Positions 1-4,909 are shown, counted from the first letter of the stretch. The stretch is 5,260 bases of DNA from JBLIOB01 sp047639575 (GCA_047639575.1 JBLIOB010000294.1:1-5260); one strand, 5' to 3'. Notes: generated by a model from the sequence alone, not told the origin. Numbers and translations: made by a program.

Positions 1-319
1 GCCAAAGAATTCTTCTTACAGCTTAATTTATGGGATATTTCTGCGGATTTCGACTCTTCTCAATTTATCGAAGTCAAATGACCCACTCGCAGCTCGTTTT
101 TCATTGAATACGTATTCCCCTGGGGAATCAATGTTCTATTATTTGCCAAAGGCGTTCACTACAGAGCTATAAAGGCCGGAATCGATGAATGTTGGCGGTG
201 CTTGATGAAGTGCGCGTAAAACACATCCAGCAACCCTAGTGGGTTTTAGTCCTGTTTATGCTCTGGACACCGAAGATGAAAAACTCAAGGCTATTCTAGG
301 CAGAGAAGCAAAAGCCTAA
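1..319 (+). pseudogene. Decayed plus-strand coding remnant (frameshifted, unrecognised)
   Basis: Coding-like peptide is found in all three plus frames in succession. Frame 1 is open from the window edge to a TGA at 79-81, with peptide such as FFLQLNLWDISADFD, and open again from 82 to a TAA at 217-219, with GVHYRAIKAGIDE. Frame 3 gives MLAVLDEVRVKHIQQP at 189-236. Frame 2 gives LVGFSPVYALDTEDEKLKA and ends at TAA 317-319. A natural reading is one gene with an in-frame stop and two frameshifts, its 5' end lying outside the window. I do not recognise the family. The composition looks protein-coding, but no frame alone is long enough to be convincing, so this is an inference from peptide character. 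Confidence 0.35.
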
Positions 320-386
320 CAAATGTAGCTATCAATCCACCTCTCACCACCTTACCTTTATCATCTCATCCACCAACAGAATCATA

Positions 387-629
387 ATGGCAATCATTTG
401 GGTTAAAGACAAACTAATAAAGAATCGCTACAATGGTCACATTGATGGTTCAACCCAATATCTCTATGTACACCGAAAGGATGGCTTATGGCAGTTAGAC
501 TGTCCTGATGGCACGATTGTAAGACATGAAGAAACTGGGAAGCTGAAGGCTTATGCTAATTACTGGATTGCTCAAGAAGGTAACTTGGATGAGATTGGTA
601 TCAGCACTGACAAAGGTGTGAATGGGTGA
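387..629 (+). CDS. Small hypothetical protein, 80 aa
   Basis: The ORF encodes an 80-residue soluble protein with no signal peptide or membrane segment. The middle (about residues 26-60) is rich in aromatic and charged residues, with YLYVHRKDGLWQLDCPDG followed by HEETGKLKAYANYW. This looks like a real beta-rich fold rather than a shadow frame. ATG 387 is the first ATG after an in-frame TAG at 297-299. No Shine-Dalgarno site precedes it, which is normal for Bacteroidota. It lies alone on the plus strand, 67 nt after the end of the decayed gene at 1-319, and points towards module 2, whose terminator lies at 698-725. I do not recognise the family. It could be a free-standing accessory gene or the end of something larger. 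Confidence 0.5.
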   Translation: MAIIWVKDKLIKNRYNGHIDGSTQYLYVHRKDGLWQLDCPDGTIVRHEETGKLKAYANYWIAQEGNLDEIGISTDKGVNG

Positions 630-697
630 ATAATGTTCACCACACTTTTGATACACTTACAACGGCCTTACTGATTTAAAGCGTATTTCTGAGCATG

Positions 698-725
698 AAA
701 AAAGGGTAACTGAACAATTACCCTT
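698..725 (-). terminator. Rho-independent terminator of the orphan toxin/immunity unit
   Basis: A perfect 8-bp stem, AAGGGTAA at 702-709 pairing with TTACCCTT at 718-725, has an 8-nt loop. On the minus strand the stem runs straight into six T (703-698), the classic intrinsic terminator form. It lies about 110 nt beyond the stop of the minus-strand gene at 838-1101. The plus strand has no T-run after the stem, so the minus orientation is preferred. Confidence 0.7.
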
Positions 726-772
726 CTCTAAAATTCTTAATACGAAATTTTTACTTGTTCATTCTTAGCCAA

Positions 773-868
773 TTACATTTTCGGATTGTAGTTATCACAC
801 TTCTGACACACTACCCCTTTAGACTCTTGGTTGATAGCTAAGAAATTACATTTTCCCAAATCCTTTGT
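773..868 (-). pseudogene. Out-of-frame Cys-rich (zinc-ribbon-like) tail fragment
   Basis: This minus-strand frame is open from 868, just after a TAG at 871-869, to a TAA at 775-773, and has no internal ATG start. The peptide contains KCNFLAINQ, then KGVVCQKCDNYNPKM and stop. The CxxC pair plus an upstream Cys resembles half of a zinc ribbon, and the composition looks strongly coding. It overlaps the last codons of the putative immunity gene (838-1101) in a different frame and runs 65 nt past that gene's stop. It may be the old C-terminus of the immunity protein lost by a frameshift near 860-870, or a relic of a separate gene. The immunity frame itself ends plausibly after GWCSPRQRIW. Confidence 0.35.
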
Positions 869-1101
869 CTAGGAGAGCACCAACCAGAAATTAATTCAAG
901 AACTTCTATTAAAAATTCACTTAATTTTTCATTTTCGCTTTCTTGAGCTGTAAGTTGGGCAACTGAAACAATTTTCAAAACCATTTCTTGCTGCCCACCA
1001 AGCTCTTTGAAAGCCTGCAATTGGTCCACAAATGTAAACCATGAGGATTTATCAATGCCTTCATCCAAAAGCTTTTTTATATGTTGATTTATATCTCTCA
1101 T
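838..1101 (-). CDS. Putative immunity protein, GWCSP-motif, 87 aa
   Basis: This is an 87-residue, mostly helical, acidic cytoplasmic protein with no signal peptide. Amphipathic helices fill most of its length, including a QLQAFKELGGQQEMVLKIV stretch at about residues 28-46. The C-terminal end reads LELISGWCSPRQRIW, a compact Trp/Cys-containing motif that looks like a conserved signature. The ATG at 1101-1099 follows the stop of the upstream toxin-like gene by only 3 nt, so the two are almost certainly co-transcribed and translationally linked. Size, position and fold class fit a cognate immunity protein that binds and blocks the preceding toxin; that role is inferred from context. The intrinsic terminator at 698-725 follows. 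A Cys-rich peptide in another frame overlaps its 3' end, so a frameshifted C-terminus is possible. Confidence 0.75.
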   Translation of the reverse strand: MRDINQHIKKLLDEGIDKSSWFTFVDQLQAFKELGGQQEMVLKIVSVAQLTAQESENEKLSEFLIEVLELISGWCSPRQRIWENVIS

Positions 1102-1104
1102 AAG

Positions 1105-1596
1105 TTATTTTTTAAACTCCTGACTATTCCCCTTTCCTCCACCTTCATTTCTCCAAAGATGTTTCGTGCTTTCCAAATTCTTTTGATATTGCTTGGTAGA
1201 AATTGGACCAAGAGGTTGCACAGTGCCGTGAGTCGACCCGTCATTATCAGGTACATACTGCAAGTTATGACTTTTTAATATATTTGGGTTTAGCGACCAA
1301 TGTGGATGTTTACTTGTTCCATCTCCAAATCCAAAAGGTCCAGCCCAAGGAACTCCTCCAAAAATAGGGTCTGTATTCGCGGACATTCCGCCAGAAAAAG
1401 GTGTAACTACTCCAGGGCTAACTTCATGGATATCTTTAAGCCCTGAACTTAACTGACCAAATTCACCAATCCTGGCACCTAAACCTGATGAAGATTGTCT
1501 TATAGCAGGAAAGCCATCAGCGCCAACAGCCATATTTCGATAAATCTTATCATCTCTACTTCCACTGGGCCAGTTAACTAACAATGTGAGAAACAT
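1105..1596 (-). CDS. Orphan polymorphic-toxin domain, Tse2-like ADP-ribosyltransferase candidate, 163 aa
   Basis: This 163-residue protein has no secretion signal or Rhs core. A short N-terminus (1-17) is followed by IYRNMAVGADGFPAI (18-32), LGAR (39-42), GDI-like KDIHEV (54-59), a Pro/Gly segment with SGGMSAN (68-74), a His/Trp-rich part, and the ending STHGTVQP...YQKNLESTKHLW (121-148). The order YR / LGAR / GGxS / HG...P / W-ending helix matches my recollection of Tse2-type toxins, which have an ADP-ribosyltransferase-like fold and act in the cytoplasm. No alignment was made, so the family is tentative. ATG 1596 is bounded by an in-frame TAG at 1605-1603. Immunity-like gene 838-1101 starts 3 nt after its stop. 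It looks like a tip module detached from an rhs or other delivery protein; it could also be an inactive relic. Confidence 0.75.
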   Translation of the reverse strand: MFLTLLVNWPSGSRDDKIYRNMAVGADGFPAIRQSSSGLGARIGEFGQLSSGLKDIHEVSPGVVTPFSGGMSANTDPIFGGVPWAGPFGFGDGTSKHPHWSLNPNILKSHNLQYVPDNDGSTHGTVQPLGPISTKQYQKNLESTKHLWRNEGGGKGNSQEFKK

Positions 1597-1714
1597 CCTT
1601 AGCTAACGCCTTAAATTTAAATTAAAAAGTGCACAATTGAAATACGTAAAAACACCCTATTTCCTAGATTGTGGCAAGACGTAAGAAGTTTACGCTCTGA
1701 GATAGGATCTTAGT
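1597..1714. other. Intergenic region upstream of the orphan toxin
   Basis: No gene is visible. It holds a small 5-bp hairpin (CGTAA/TTACG around 1679-1693) and the AT-rich leader of the orphan toxin. On the minus strand a TAAGG abuts the ATG at 1596 and another AAGG lies further upstream; neither is convincingly placed as a ribosome binding site. I found no clear TANNTTTG box for this gene, so its promoter is unresolved. Confidence 0.4.
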
Positions 1715-1733
1715 CTAAAACTTAGACTCATCC
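1705..1733. repeat. Hairpin with 7-bp stem
   Basis: AGTCTAA (1712-1718) pairs with TTAGACT (1722-1728) around a 3-nt AAC loop. GGAT (1705-1708) and ATCC (1730-1733) can add an outer stem across small bulges. It sits exactly at the end of the decayed reading frame that stops at 1715. No T-run follows on either strand, so I do not call it an intrinsic terminator. Confidence 0.5.
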
Positions 1734-1893
1734 CGAGCTACAGTTGTACTTAGTTGCATTTCGATTGGATCATAGGTAAGAATTTCATCATAGTAGGCCC
1801 AGTGGAAGGGAAGCTGTCATAGAGCGCCATCACGGACATAACCAACTGATTGTCAGAGTATAATCGTTTCGTGTTTAGCGGCTGAATGTTACA
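1715..1893 (-). pseudogene. Frameshifted remnant of a minus-strand gene
   Basis: Two minus-strand frames carry complementary coding-like peptides. One is open from 1893 to a TAA at 1752-1750 and reads KRLYSDNQLVMSVMALYDSF then PSTGPTMM. The other ends at TAG 1717-1715 and reads YYDEILTYDPIEMQLSTTVA followed by RDESKF. Joining them near 1795-1805 gives a smooth C-terminus (ALYDSFPSTGP/YYDEILTYDP...), which suggests one gene broken by a frameshift. Its upstream part is cut off by two TAA codons at 1899-1894, exactly where the 34-bp inverted repeat element begins, so insertion of that element may have truncated it. The family is not recognised. Confidence 0.4.
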
Positions 1894-1898
1894 TTATT

Positions 1899-1932
1899 AG
1901 GTCTTGATCCCCCAAACGGGAGAAATTGCCCA
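1899..1932 (+). repeat. Left 34-bp terminal inverted repeat
   Basis: This is the left arm of the 34-bp perfect inverted repeat, with five consecutive C at 1909-1913. It pairs base for base with 2285-2318 (paired coordinates sum to 4217). Confidence 0.85.
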
Positions 1933-1968
1933 TGGTGTTTTTGTTAAATGCCCGAATTTATTGACTTA

Positions 1969-2038
1969 AGAGGGTGTTTTATCTTCCCAAAATCAGCTTA
2001 ATTTCACGTCATAATTTTGGGAAGATGAACCCCCCTTT
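1969..2038. repeat. Internal palindrome of the inverted-repeat element
   Basis: ATCTTCCCAAAAT (1981-1993) and ATTTTGGGAAGAT (2014-2026) are perfect 13-bp reverse complements around a 20-nt loop. With two G-T wobbles and two mismatches the pairing extends outward to about 1969 and 2038, through GGG/CCC tracts. A second small stem, CTTTCT (2035-2040) with AGAAAG (2048-2053), overlaps its right foot. GGGTGTT at 1972-1978 and AACACCC at 2087-2093 form a further short inverted pair. The palindrome could be a terminator, a transposition signal or a nested smaller element. Confidence 0.6.
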
Positions 2039-2108
2039 CTTTTAAACAGAAAGTGGTTAATTAAACTCGAAAAAAGGGCTTTATCTAACACCCAACTAAA
2101 CAACTACT

Positions 2109-2324
2109 ATGATATACGCTTATGTGGGCATTAGGCCCATGGAAGATTCCTGGGGAGTTAATCCAATAGCGGTCAAAAACTTTATTGAAAGCCTTATACA
2201 GAAGAAAAGAGCCGTCAGGGATAATAATTGCCCTTTTCTAAAAATACAACGGCAGAATCAAGTTATTTGCTTAGTTCAATCTCGTGGGCAATTTCTCCCG
2301 TTTGGGGGATCAAGACCTTTGTAG
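2109..2324 (+). CDS. Doubtful small ORF inside the inverted-repeat element, 71 aa
   Basis: This 71-codon frame lies inside the 34-bp inverted-repeat element and ends within or just beyond its right repeat, so its last residues (GQFLPFGGSRP) are encoded by the repeat. The N-terminal part (MIYAYVGIRPMEDSWGVNP, then a charged helix ending in IQKKRA) looks more protein-like than chance, but I do not recognise it. There is no membrane segment or signal peptide. It could be a fragment of a transposase or passenger gene caught in the element, or a fortuitous frame. ATG 2109 is the only sensible start, and no ribosome binding site is visible. Confidence 0.28.
   Translation: MIYAYVGIRPMEDSWGVNPIAVKNFIESLIQKKRAVRDNNCPFLKIQRQNQVICLVQSRGQFLPFGGSRPL
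2285..2318 (-). repeat. Right 34-bp terminal inverted repeat
   Basis: This is the right arm of the perfect 34-bp inverted repeat, the reverse complement of 1899-1932, with five consecutive G at 2304-2308. All three plus-strand frames through it give short coding-like peptides, for example GNFSRLGDQDL in the frame that begins with GTG at 2284. Confidence 0.85.
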
Positions 2325-2441
2325 CAAATATTTATTGTTGACACCTGAAAACGCGACACCAAAGACTTAATCGTTATAGTTGACAGAGGGGGCGCAACAA
2401 TAAAGTTGGATTATTGCAGAAGTCAAAACCCTATTATACAG

Positions 2442-2449
2442 TATTTTTG
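2442..2449 (+). promoter_or_regulatory. Possible Bacteroidota -7 box (TANNTTTG)
   Basis: TATTTTTG at 2442-2449 matches the TANNTTTG -7 consensus of the primary Bacteroidota sigma factor and lies 24 nt before ATG 2474. The best upstream TTG (2414-2416) is about 25 nt away, slightly too far for a good -33 element, so support is weak. Confidence 0.25.
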
Positions 2450-2473
2450 TATGAAAAGATTAAAACTCAAACC

Positions 2474-2647
2474 ATGAATAACTACAAAAATATACGATTA
2501 CCTAGCCTAGTAGCAATTTACAATTTCACACAAGAGGAAATTAATTTAATATCTCAAAGAAGAACCATTGGTTGGCCAACGCAAATCGAAGAATTAGAAT
2601 ATATAAACGATCTCATTTACAAAGAACTTTCGAATAGACCTTATTAG
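2474..2647 (+). CDS. Small hypothetical protein, 57 aa
   Basis: The reading frame is open from TTG 2414, but I prefer ATG 2474 as the start. The upstream codons overlap a promoter-like box, and the protein from MNNYKNIRLPS onward has a coherent composition. The 57 residues are soluble and probably helical: LPSLVAIYNFTQEEINLISQ is followed by RRTIGWPTQIEELEYINDLI and a short charged tail ending NRPY. No signal peptide or membrane helix is visible. It stands alone on the plus strand between the inverted-repeat element and the end of module 1, which converges on it. The family is not recognised. An even smaller frame follows after 7 nt (2655-2732). Confidence 0.5.
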   Translation: MNNYKNIRLPSLVAIYNFTQEEINLISQRRTIGWPTQIEELEYINDLIYKELSNRPY

Positions 2648-2654
2648 TCTTCCG

Positions 2655-2732
2655 ATGAAAGTACTAACGGTGGCCAGAGAGAAAAGATTAGCCTACAACA
2701 GAGAAAACAAGTGTAATAAATGCCTCAAATAG
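2655..2732 (+). CDS. Very short possible ORF, 25 aa
   Basis: This ATG frame begins 7 nt after the stop of the 57-aa gene and reads MKVLTVAREKRLAYNRENKC then NKCLK. It is strongly basic with a CxxC. Close spacing would allow co-translation, but at 25 codons it may well be chance. A further 21-codon frame at 2752-2817 (MKINQRIASATQ...) is equally unsupported. The rest of 2648-2817 shows nothing else. Confidence 0.18.
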   Translation: MKVLTVAREKRLAYNRENKCNKCLK

Positions 2733-2817
2733 AAAATAAGAACTCAATTTGATGAAGATCAATCAGAGAATTGCATCTGCTACTCAAAACAGAGCTAACC
2801 AGCTATTTTTTACATAG

Positions 2818-2867
2818 AAAAACATGGTTTTATTATAGGTAGTCCTCTACTCAAATAAAAACCGTGT
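2818..2867 (-). terminator. Hairpin terminator of the Rhs module
   Basis: The arms at 2822-2834 (ACATGGTTTTATT) and 2854-2867 (AATAAAAACCGTGT) pair with one bulge and one mismatch. The loop carries a further GTAG/CTAC stem (2839-2842 with 2847-2850). On the minus strand the stem ends in five T (2822-2818). It lies about 90 nt past the stop of the exported-protein gene, so it probably ends the module-1 transcript. Confidence 0.5.
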
Positions 2868-2886
2868 GTTGCTACAGACCCTAATA

Positions 2887-2917
2887 GACTTATGTCCTTA
2901 TAAGGAACACAATAGTC
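2887..2917. repeat. Imperfect palindrome centred on CCTTATAAGG
   Basis: A TCCTTATAAGGA core (2895-2906) is flanked by GACT (2887-2890) and AGTC (2914-2917), with looser pairing between. It lies between the last gene of module 1 and its proposed terminator and could be a second RNA hairpin in that 3' region. Confidence 0.4.
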
Positions 2918-2957
2918 CGGTTATCTCTAGGGCGTTACCCTGAACGAATACCTTATT

Positions 2958-3563
2958 CTACCCTTTTTTTAAAGAAGAAAGAAATTTTTCCAAAGGCACA
3001 TCTACCTCACTTTCATTTTTTTTTATATTAACTGGATCTAAAAATGATTCAGTAAGATATATCGTTTTACCCTTTAGATATTTGTCGAAATATGGAATTT
3101 CGAGATAACCATCAGGGCTAATAAAAATTAATTTGGTATCCATTGATTTATTATCGCTTAATACAGCTAGTACATTTTCTCCTGAAAAAGATGAATCAAT
3201 AGCAACTAACTCCAAATCATGTGAATGGTAATTGGAGTCAACTCCTTTTCTTTCTTTTTCTTCACTTATTTTTGACAGATTAAATATAGAAATAATGTTT
3301 GAGTTGTCTTTTACTTGAAGCACAATAGATATTGAATCTGAAAATCCTGCTTTATAATTAAAACGATTAAACATAAGGTGGATTCTCGACCCTGATGCCA
3401 CATATTCACCAATTAACACTTGGTTTGAATTTGAATCAATCGAAATAAATATACTTCTTCCCGCATCAATTGATATACCAAGATCAGTTGGCATCTTTTG
3501 AGCAAATGAAGCCATCGATACTAACAATCCTAAAACAGTCCAACACGTTGTTTTTAACGTCAT
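2958..3563 (-). CDS. Exported protein of unknown family, candidate immunity/partner of the Rhs protein, 201 aa
   Basis: The start is fixed by a 4-nt ATGA overlap: its ATG is at 3563-3561 and the upstream rhs gene stops with TGA at 3562-3560. The N-terminus is a good Sec signal peptide, with a Lys at position 4, a hydrophobic core (WTVLGLLVSMASFA) and probable cleavage after A21 (SFA|Q). There is no lipobox Cys at the cleavage site, so it is probably periplasmic or secreted. The mature part looks beta-rich with alternating hydrophobic strands (SIFISIDS, ISIVLQVKD, TKLIFISPDGYLEIPY) and ends in a basic LKKG. I do not recognise the family. Strict coupling to a variable-tip Rhs gene suggests an immunity or chaperone-like partner, and export suggests the cognate activity works outside the cytoplasm. 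A general envelope role cannot be excluded. Confidence 0.85.
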   Translation of the reverse strand: MTLKTTCWTVLGLLVSMASFAQKMPTDLGISIDAGRSIFISIDSNSNQVLIGEYVASGSRIHLMFNRFNYKAGFSDSISIVLQVKDNSNIISIFNLSKISEEKERKGVDSNYHSHDLELVAIDSSFSGENVLAVLSDNKSMDTKLIFISPDGYLEIPYFDKYLKGKTIYLTESFLDPVNIKKNESEVDVPLEKFLSSLKKG

Positions 3564-4741
3564 AAGAAACGAGGGTTTTTAGCTTTTGAGCCCGATGAAC
3601 TTGAATTCTTTGATGATTTTGAGGGACTTCTATTTTTAGGTGAAGTGCTATTTAGCACACTAGGGGCTTTGTCGCGCAATGAGCCAGATTTATACCAAGC
3701 TTGGTCCCTGTCTTTCCAATAATTAAAAAATCTTGTGGTTGCTTCACCCATTTGATCCGATGTAATGTCATTCCCTAAATAAATGTTTTCATCAGTTAGG
3801 TGAATTGATCCAACATTCGCATTCCCTCTATATTGATCATTTGATTTGGCTTTTTGAACACTAACAAATTCTCCATCAAATTCAAATATTGCTTTCTCCA
3901 TAAGTACTATGTAGGTGAATAATTTAGCTTCAGTCTCCACGTAAACACCCTCGGTTTGCATATCATCACTTCGTAAATTTATATTCTGTCTCACTAATAT
4001 CAATGAATTCGGGTCATACTTTAATTTAGCCTTCACATTTTCATCAATTAGTTCTGCATAACCAGTTTCTAATGCTTGAAATGCATGGAAAAACTCTTCA
4101 ATAACCGTGCCCTCACCAATCTGACCCTCATATCGCTCATTAATATTAAATGTAATTTGATTCTTCCTTACAGGAGCATCATCATTGGTGGCCCCATACG
4201 CTCCTAAAGTCCCTGACGGCATTGCGTCCGAAGTGATATTAAATATAATATCAGATTTATCCAATGCATTAAATATGAAATCAAACCTATCGCTTGATTT
4301 TCTTAAATCATTTATTATCGCCATGAACTTATTATGACTATCGGCATCAGAAAAGCAGAACTCAATTATTTCACCATTAGGGTCAATAAATACAATTGGC
4401 TTATTCGCCACAAACGTATAAGGAGAACACCAAGGGTATTTACCTGCCAACGGGTCTGTAGATTTCCATCTTCCCAATCTACTATCATACATTCTAGCTC
4501 CAAAGTCTAAATCTGCTCCTTTAGCATTCTTAAACTCATCATCCTTCTCCATACCATTGAACCCATAACGGTAGGTCTCAGCGCTAGATTCTCGTCCTTT
4601 CATTGTCAGGCCAAAGGGATAGTAGTCCTTGTCCCTTTTTGAAGAAAACCTAGTGTTTGAATAGACTTCCCATTCTAGAAAATCAACTTTTTTTGAATTT
4701 TCCGTGTCCTTTAGATGATATGTTAGTTTCAAGCAACCCAC
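3560..4741 (-). CDS. Short Rhs-core protein with degenerate zincin-like C-terminal domain, 393 aa
   Basis: Residues 1-39 form a GCLKLTYHLKD-type N-terminus that I recall from short Bacteroidota Rhs proteins. Residues 40-123 are the Rhs-associated core: YYPFG, YRYGFNGMEKDDE, LDFGARMYDSRLGRW, STDPLAGKYP, SPYTFVANKP, FIDPNGE. After DPNGE the sequence becomes unique, as expected for a variable tip. This tip (about 124-350) contains VIEEFFHAFQ (213-222) and ETEAKLF (269-275), resembling a metallopeptidase helix and third-ligand helix, but with Glu215 where HExxH has its first His. A Ser/Lys-rich tail spans about 366-390. The start is GTG 4741, just after an in-frame TAG at 4750-4748. At 393 aa it is far shorter than full Rhs proteins and has no YD-repeat barrel or signal peptide, so it is either an orphan tip or a stand-alone form. 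Toxicity and zinc binding are inferred. Confidence 0.85.
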   Translation of the reverse strand: MGCLKLTYHLKDTENSKKVDFLEWEVYSNTRFSSKRDKDYYPFGLTMKGRESSAETYRYGFNGMEKDDEFKNAKGADLDFGARMYDSRLGRWKSTDPLAGKYPWCSPYTFVANKPIVFIDPNGEIIEFCFSDADSHNKFMAIINDLRKSSDRFDFIFNALDKSDIIFNITSDAMPSGTLGAYGATNDDAPVRKNQITFNINERYEGQIGEGTVIEEFFHAFQALETGYAELIDENVKAKLKYDPNSLILVRQNINLRSDDMQTEGVYVETEAKLFTYIVLMEKAIFEFDGEFVSVQKAKSNDQYRGNANVGSIHLTDENIYLGNDITSDQMGEATTRFFNYWKDRDQAWYKSGSLRDKAPSVLNSTSPKNRSPSKSSKNSSSSGSKAKNPRFL

Positions 4742-4854
4742 TAGTCTCTAAGGTAATGATTATTTGGGTTTTACAACAAGTACGGATCAATAGTTCTGTC
4801 ACATTTTTTGATCAAAAAAAGTCAGCCTGCGCCATAACTTTCCACCTAAAAGCT
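4742..4854. other. Intergenic region upstream of the short rhs gene
   Basis: No gene is supported here. Apart from the promoter candidate at 4748-4779 it holds an AT-rich stretch with TTTTTTGATCAAAAAA (4805-4820), a near-perfect short palindrome around GATC. No upstream Rhs repeats were found in any minus-strand frame, so the short rhs gene is not the visible end of a longer intact one within this window. Confidence 0.45.
4748..4779 (-). promoter_or_regulatory. Possible Bacteroidota promoter for the short rhs gene
   Basis: On the minus strand TTGTTG (4779-4774) is followed after 18 nt by TACCTTAG (4755-4748), one mismatch from the TANNTTTG -7 box. The start codon GTG 4741 comes only 6 nt later, so a transcript begun here would be leaderless or nearly so. 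This rests on a pattern match only. Confidence 0.28.
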
Positions 4855-4909
4855 TTAACATAATGCACATTATACAACTCCTAAGGGTCTTATAATAACA
4901 CTATGTTAA
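4855..4909. repeat. Long imperfect palindrome A, TTAACATA...TATGTTAA ends (attC-like)
   Basis: The ends TTAACATA (4855-4862) and TATGTTAA (4902-4909) are exact inverted copies. Inside them ATTATA and TATAAT pair again, giving two arms of about 17-18 nt with one extra base and a 16-nt centre. A smaller dyad, ATAATG..CATTAT, lies at 4860-4873. The right end continues as GTTAAGT, which fits the GTTRRRY core of integron recombination sites; the left end CTTTAAC misses the RYYYAAC core by one base. A related palindrome is at 5183-5241. Confidence 0.5.

Larger units (their letters stand above)
1899..2318. mobile_element. 420-bp element bounded by perfect 34-bp inverted repeats (MITE-like or IS remnant)
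   Basis: Positions 1899-1932 and 2285-2318 are exact reverse complements over 34 bp. The outer end reads AGGTCTTGATCCCCC and the inner end GAAATTGCCCA. Both borders of the match are sharp: the next bases mismatch on each side. The interior has no transposase-sized ORF, only a 71-codon plus-strand frame and a strong palindrome. Size and architecture fit a MITE or an internally deleted insertion sequence; an inverted duplication made by recombination is the alternative. I found no convincing target-site duplication (left flank ...ACATTATT, right flank TTGTAGC...). The insertion point coincides with the break in the decayed gene at 1715-1893. Confidence 0.6.

Noticed and set aside
314..460. GCCTAAC at 314-320 as an integron attC left core
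   Set aside because: It matches RYYYAAC perfectly, but no properly placed GTTRRRY or second stem follows; the nearest candidate (GTTAAAG near 400) deviates and lies inside a plausible ORF.
1081..1278. Plus-strand 65-codon open frame
   Set aside because: It lies antisense to the toxin-like gene and the start of the immunity gene, with low-quality peptide (ILLILLGRNW...); it is a shadow of those genes.
1597..1612. GGCGTTAGCT on the minus strand as an attC right core
   Set aside because: GTTAGCT breaks the GTTRRRY pattern and no partner core was found within 150 bp.
2337..2412. TTGACA boxes at about 2337 and 2381 as sigma-70 promoters
   Set aside because: No TATAAT lies at a suitable distance, and Bacteroidota do not normally use this consensus.
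4657..4863. Plus-strand 68-codon open frame
   Set aside because: It is antisense to the 5' end of the rhs gene, where GCLKLTY is clearly encoded on the minus strand, and its peptide shows no domain-like character.
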